Position numbers and translations under genes: made by a program | Assembly (NCBI GenBank): GCA_018268735.1 | Contig: JAFDWA010000052.1 | Span: 1-8,637, forward strand | Direction: 5' to 3' | Origin: Actinomycetota bacterium | GTDB lineage: Bacteria; Actinomycetota; Acidimicrobiia; Acidimicrobiales; Microtrichaceae | DNA length: 8,637 nucleotides | The notes under the pieces: model-generated | Told to the model about the DNA's origin: nothing | Databases searched by the model: none | Seen by the model: only the letters and a program-made list of their open reading frames with translations | Shown: piece by piece, positions 6,862-8,637 of the stretch | How the letters are laid out: each line of letters opens with the position of its first letter | Numbering within the stretch: position 1 is the first letter of the stretch

Positions 6862-6893
6862 GTCGCCCCGCCGACATCAGCGAGCAGGGCGAC
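6862..6893. other. Inverted repeat between the SHOCT and SulP genes
   Basis: GTCGCCC (6862-6868) and GGGCGAC (6887-6893) are exact inverted repeats separated by 18 bases, in the 70-nt gap between the two minus-strand genes. As RNA this could be a hairpin that reduces read-through from the SHOCT gene into the SulP gene, or a leader structure for the latter. The loop is large and the composition GC-rich, so this is weak evidence. Confidence 0.25.
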
Positions 6894-6919
6894 CGCCTGG
6901 AGCGTGCGAACGCAGACGT

Positions 6920-7312
6920 TCAGGCCAGCGCCTTGGCCTTGAGCGCCTCGAACTCGGCCTGGTCGATCGCGCCCGAGTCGAGGAGCTGCTTCGCCTGGGC
7001 GATCTGCTCGGTCGCGGAGCCCTGCGTCGCCACGGTCTGCACGTACTCGTTGAACTGCTTCTGCGCATCGGCCTGAGCAGCCATGGAGCGCTTGGCCATC
7101 CCGTTGCCGCGGGCGATCAGGTAGATCAGCGCGGTCAGGAACGGGGCCAGGACGAGGAAGATCACCCACGCTGCCTTGGCCCAGCCGCTGGTGTCCTTGT
7201 CCCGGAACAGGTCGCCCAGGATGCTGAACAGGATCATGAAGTACATGACCATGAAGAAGATGACCAGGGTGGTCCAAAGGATCTCACCCAGGTTCACGTC
7301 GGCAAGGATCAT
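6920..7312 (-). CDS. Small membrane protein with PLDc_N-like and SHOCT domains
   Basis: A 130-residue protein with two transmembrane helices (about 11-32 and 45-67) and a cytoplasmic tail. The membrane part, with ILGDLFRDKDTSGWAKAAWV followed by PFLTALIYLIARGNGMAKR, matches the PLDc_N domain named after the N-terminus of cardiolipin synthases, but the catalytic phospholipase domain is absent. After a Gln/Ala-rich linker, residues about 102-130 (EQIAQAKQLLDSGAIDQAEFEALKAKAL) form a SHOCT domain, a short C-terminal helical pair thought to mediate oligomerisation. This pairing is common in actinomycetes, and its role is not established; membrane-stress or assembly functions are speculation. ATG 7312 is preferred because a purine run (AGAGAGAGA, 7317-7325) lies 4 nt upstream. 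Another possible start at 7339 would add nine hydrophilic residues lying within the repeat region. It is the first gene of the minus-strand group, 70 nt before the SulP gene, and is divergent from the MFS gene. Confidence 0.9.
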   Translation of the reverse strand: MILADVNLGEILWTTLVIFFMVMYFMILFSILGDLFRDKDTSGWAKAAWVIFLVLAPFLTALIYLIARGNGMAKRSMAAQADAQKQFNEYVQTVATQGSATEQIAQAKQLLDSGAIDQAEFEALKAKALA

Positions 7313-7534
7313 CGTGTCTCTCTCTGTGTGGGCTGGCACTCGGCGTGGGCTGGCACTCGGCGGGGAGGCCGACGATCGATCCGACCAGAGGTCGCTCGAC
7401 GCTAGCGTGCCGTCGCGGCCAGGGGACCGCCGCCAGGTAGCCGACTGTCTACATCATGTGCAGCCCGCTGCGATAGACACACCCGACCGTCAGATGTCAC
7501 GTCGCCCTGACCACCAACCTGCGAGGTCCGTCGG
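7313..7534. promoter_or_regulatory. Divergent intergenic region between the SHOCT and MFS genes
   Basis: This 222-nt region must hold promoters for both directions, because the two genes are read outward from it. Apart from the 17-bp tandem repeat, it contains a 10-bp palindrome (ACGCTAGCGT, 7399-7408), a widely spaced inverted pair TGTCTA (7446-7451) / TAGACA (7474-7479), and the ribosome-binding site GAGGT (7523-7527) of the MFS gene. I could not fix a -35/-10 pair for either gene. No small ORF here is convincing. Confidence 0.5.
7328..7361. repeat. Two exact tandem copies of a 17-bp unit
   Basis: GTGGGCTGGCACTCGGC is present at 7328-7344 and again, without a gap or mismatch, at 7345-7361. 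The repeat begins 15 bases upstream of the SHOCT gene start, directly behind its purine-rich ribosome-binding region, so it is either in the leader of that transcript or in its promoter. The copies are in direct orientation, which suits a recent slippage duplication or a pair of same-face protein sites. Confidence 0.85.
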
Positions 7535-8637
7535 ATGAAGAAGACCGCGCTGACCGCGCTGGCGATCGCCCAGTTCGTGATGGTGCTCGACCAGTCGGTC
7601 ATGAACGTGTCGATCAGCCAGCTGGTCGCGGACTTCGACACGACCGTCCCCACCATCCAGGCGGTCATCACCCTGTACTGCCTGGTGATGGCGATGCTGA
7701 TGCTGACCGGCGGCAAGGTCGGCGACATCATCGGCCGGCGCAGGGCGTTCACGATCGGTCTGGTCATCTATGCCATCGGCTCGGCGACCACCGCGCTCGC
7801 GCCCACCGTCGCGGTGCTCGCCCTCGGGTGGTCGGTCCTCGAGGGCATCGGCGCGGCGCTCGTGCTGCCGGCGATGGCGGCGCTGATCGCCGGCAACTTC
7901 GAAGGGACCGCTCGCAAGCGGGCCTACGCGGTGATCGGCGGGGTGGCCGGAGCCGGCATCGCGGTCGGGCCGATCGTCGGCGGGTGGGCGACCACCGAGC
8001 TGTCGTGGCGGGTGGTGTTCGCCGGCGAGGTGGTCCTGGTCGGGATCATCCTCGCCCTCACCCCGAAGGTGGCCGACGCCCTCCGCGACGGACCCGCTCC
8101 CCGCCTCGACGTCGTCGGCGCCGTGCTGTCGGCCACCGGCATCGGAGCGGTCGTGCTCGGGATCCTGCAGTCGGGCACCTGGGGCTTCCTCACACCCAAG
8201 GACTCGCCGATCGAGCCGTTCGGGTTCTCCCTCGCCGTGTTCGTGGTCATCGGCGGTGCGCTGCTGCTGTGGGCGTTCGTCGCGTGGTCCCGCCACCGGG
8301 AGGCGCAGGGTCGGGACCCGTTGGTGCACCTGCGGCTGTTCGAGGTCCTCCCCCTGCGCTCCGGTCTGGTCGGGCTGTTCACCCAGAACCTCGTGCTGAT
8401 GGGCGTGTTCTTCGTCGTGCCCCTCTACCTGCAGCTCGTCATCGGCCTCGACGCGCTCGACACAGGCCTGCGGATGCTGCCGATCTCGATCACGATGTTC
8501 CTGTTCTCGGCGATCGGCTCGCGGCTGTCGGCCCGGATGTCGGTCCGCACCATCGTCCGCTCCGGGCTGCTGGTGTCGACCGCGGCGATCGTCGTGCTGC
8601 TCGCCACGGTCGACGCGCAGCTGAACGATCTCGGCTT
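7535..8637 (+). CDS. MFS transporter, DHA2 (EmrB/QacA-like) drug exporter, partial at the right edge
   Basis: The frame is open from ATG 7535 to the end of the window, giving 367 codons; the 3' part lies outside. It is a polytopic inner-membrane protein of the major facilitator superfamily, drug:H+ antiporter-2 type, normally with 14 helices and about 450-550 residues. Evidence: VLDQSVMNVSISQL in helix 1 (17-30), the D1-type motif of this subfamily; motif A GGKVGDIIGRRR between helices 2 and 3 (59-70); motif C in helix 5, AVIGGVAGAGIAVGPIVGGW (131-151); and ELSWRVVF after it. The ATG is supported by GAGGT at 7523-7527 with a 7-nt spacer. Such proteins export drugs, dyes or metabolites in exchange for protons, and the substrate cannot be told here. 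It has no regulator beside it on its own strand. The TetR gene further left is a distant candidate, but its position after the SulP gene makes that less likely. Confidence 0.92.
   Translation, partial: MKKTALTALAIAQFVMVLDQSVMNVSISQLVADFDTTVPTIQAVITLYCLVMAMLMLTGGKVGDIIGRRRAFTIGLVIYAIGSATTALAPTVAVLALGWSVLEGIGAALVLPAMAALIAGNFEGTARKRAYAVIGGVAGAGIAVGPIVGGWATTELSWRVVFAGEVVLVGIILALTPKVADALRDGPAPRLDVVGAVLSATGIGAVVLGILQSGTWGFLTPKDSPIEPFGFSLAVFVVIGGALLLWAFVAWSRHREAQGRDPLVHLRLFEVLPLRSGLVGLFTQNLVLMGVFFVVPLYLQLVIGLDALDTGLRMLPISITMFLFSAIGSRLSARMSVRTIVRSGLLVSTAAIVVLLATVDAQLNDLG

Noticed and set aside
5174..6877. 567-codon minus-strand frame overlapping the SulP gene
   Set aside because: Arg/Gly/Pro-rich shifted-frame translation. 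The SulP frame contains the signature motifs and hydrophobic segments.
6908..6921. GAACG-CAGA-CGTTC hairpin at the SHOCT stop codon as a terminator
   Set aside because: Only five base pairs, overlaps the end of the coding sequence and has no T-run.
7446..7479. TGTCTA / TAGACA inverted pair upstream of the MFS gene as an operator
   Set aside because: Six-base arms 22 bases apart are expected by chance in a region this size; no further symmetry extends the arms.
7490..8329. Minus-strand open frame opposite the MFS gene
   Set aside because: Asp/Arg/His-rich shadow. The plus-strand frame has transporter motifs A and C and a ribosome-binding site.

Overview
The window is a very GC-rich, gene-dense stretch of bacterial chromosome. 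Codon third positions are almost always G or C. The protein families present (a glycine-linked lipoprotein, a soil-type amidohydrolase, DUF2252, TetR, SulP-STAS, PLDc_N/SHOCT, a 14-TM type MFS exporter) point to an actinomycete-like organism. Acidimicrobiia is my best guess, but this rests on overall style and not on a marker gene. There is no rRNA, tRNA, CRISPR array, transposase or phage gene.

Layout. Positions 102-1496 (+) encode a secreted, probably lipid-anchored protein of a widespread family of unknown function. Positions 1497-1693 are an unusual intergenic region: a GGGAGCAC-core tandem repeat, a short GC-rich hairpin, and a 35-bp AT-rich interrupted palindrome just before the next gene. 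Positions 1694-2908 (+) encode an amidohydrolase-2 family metalloenzyme, followed by a perfect 14-bp-arm hairpin. Positions 3069-4442 (+) encode a DUF2252 protein whose motif order looks like a circularly permuted aminoglycoside-phosphotransferase/protein-kinase fold. It converges with a minus-strand group read right to left: a PLDc_N + SHOCT membrane protein (6920-7312), a SulP anion transporter with a STAS domain (5149-6849) and a TetR regulator (4468-5136). The TetR GTG start lies 12 nt after the SulP stop, so those two are probably one transcript. A 222-nt divergent region with a 17-bp tandem repeat separates this group from a DHA2-type drug/metabolite exporter (7535 to beyond the right edge, +).

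How the genes work together. I see no single multigene pathway. The best functional unit is SulP + TetR, possibly with the SHOCT membrane protein: an anion transporter followed by a regulator that may control it. The amidohydrolase seems to be an independently regulated unit with its own operator-like palindrome. The points most worth following are that palindrome, the permuted kinase-like architecture of the DUF2252 protein, and the two short tandem repeats in intergenic DNA.
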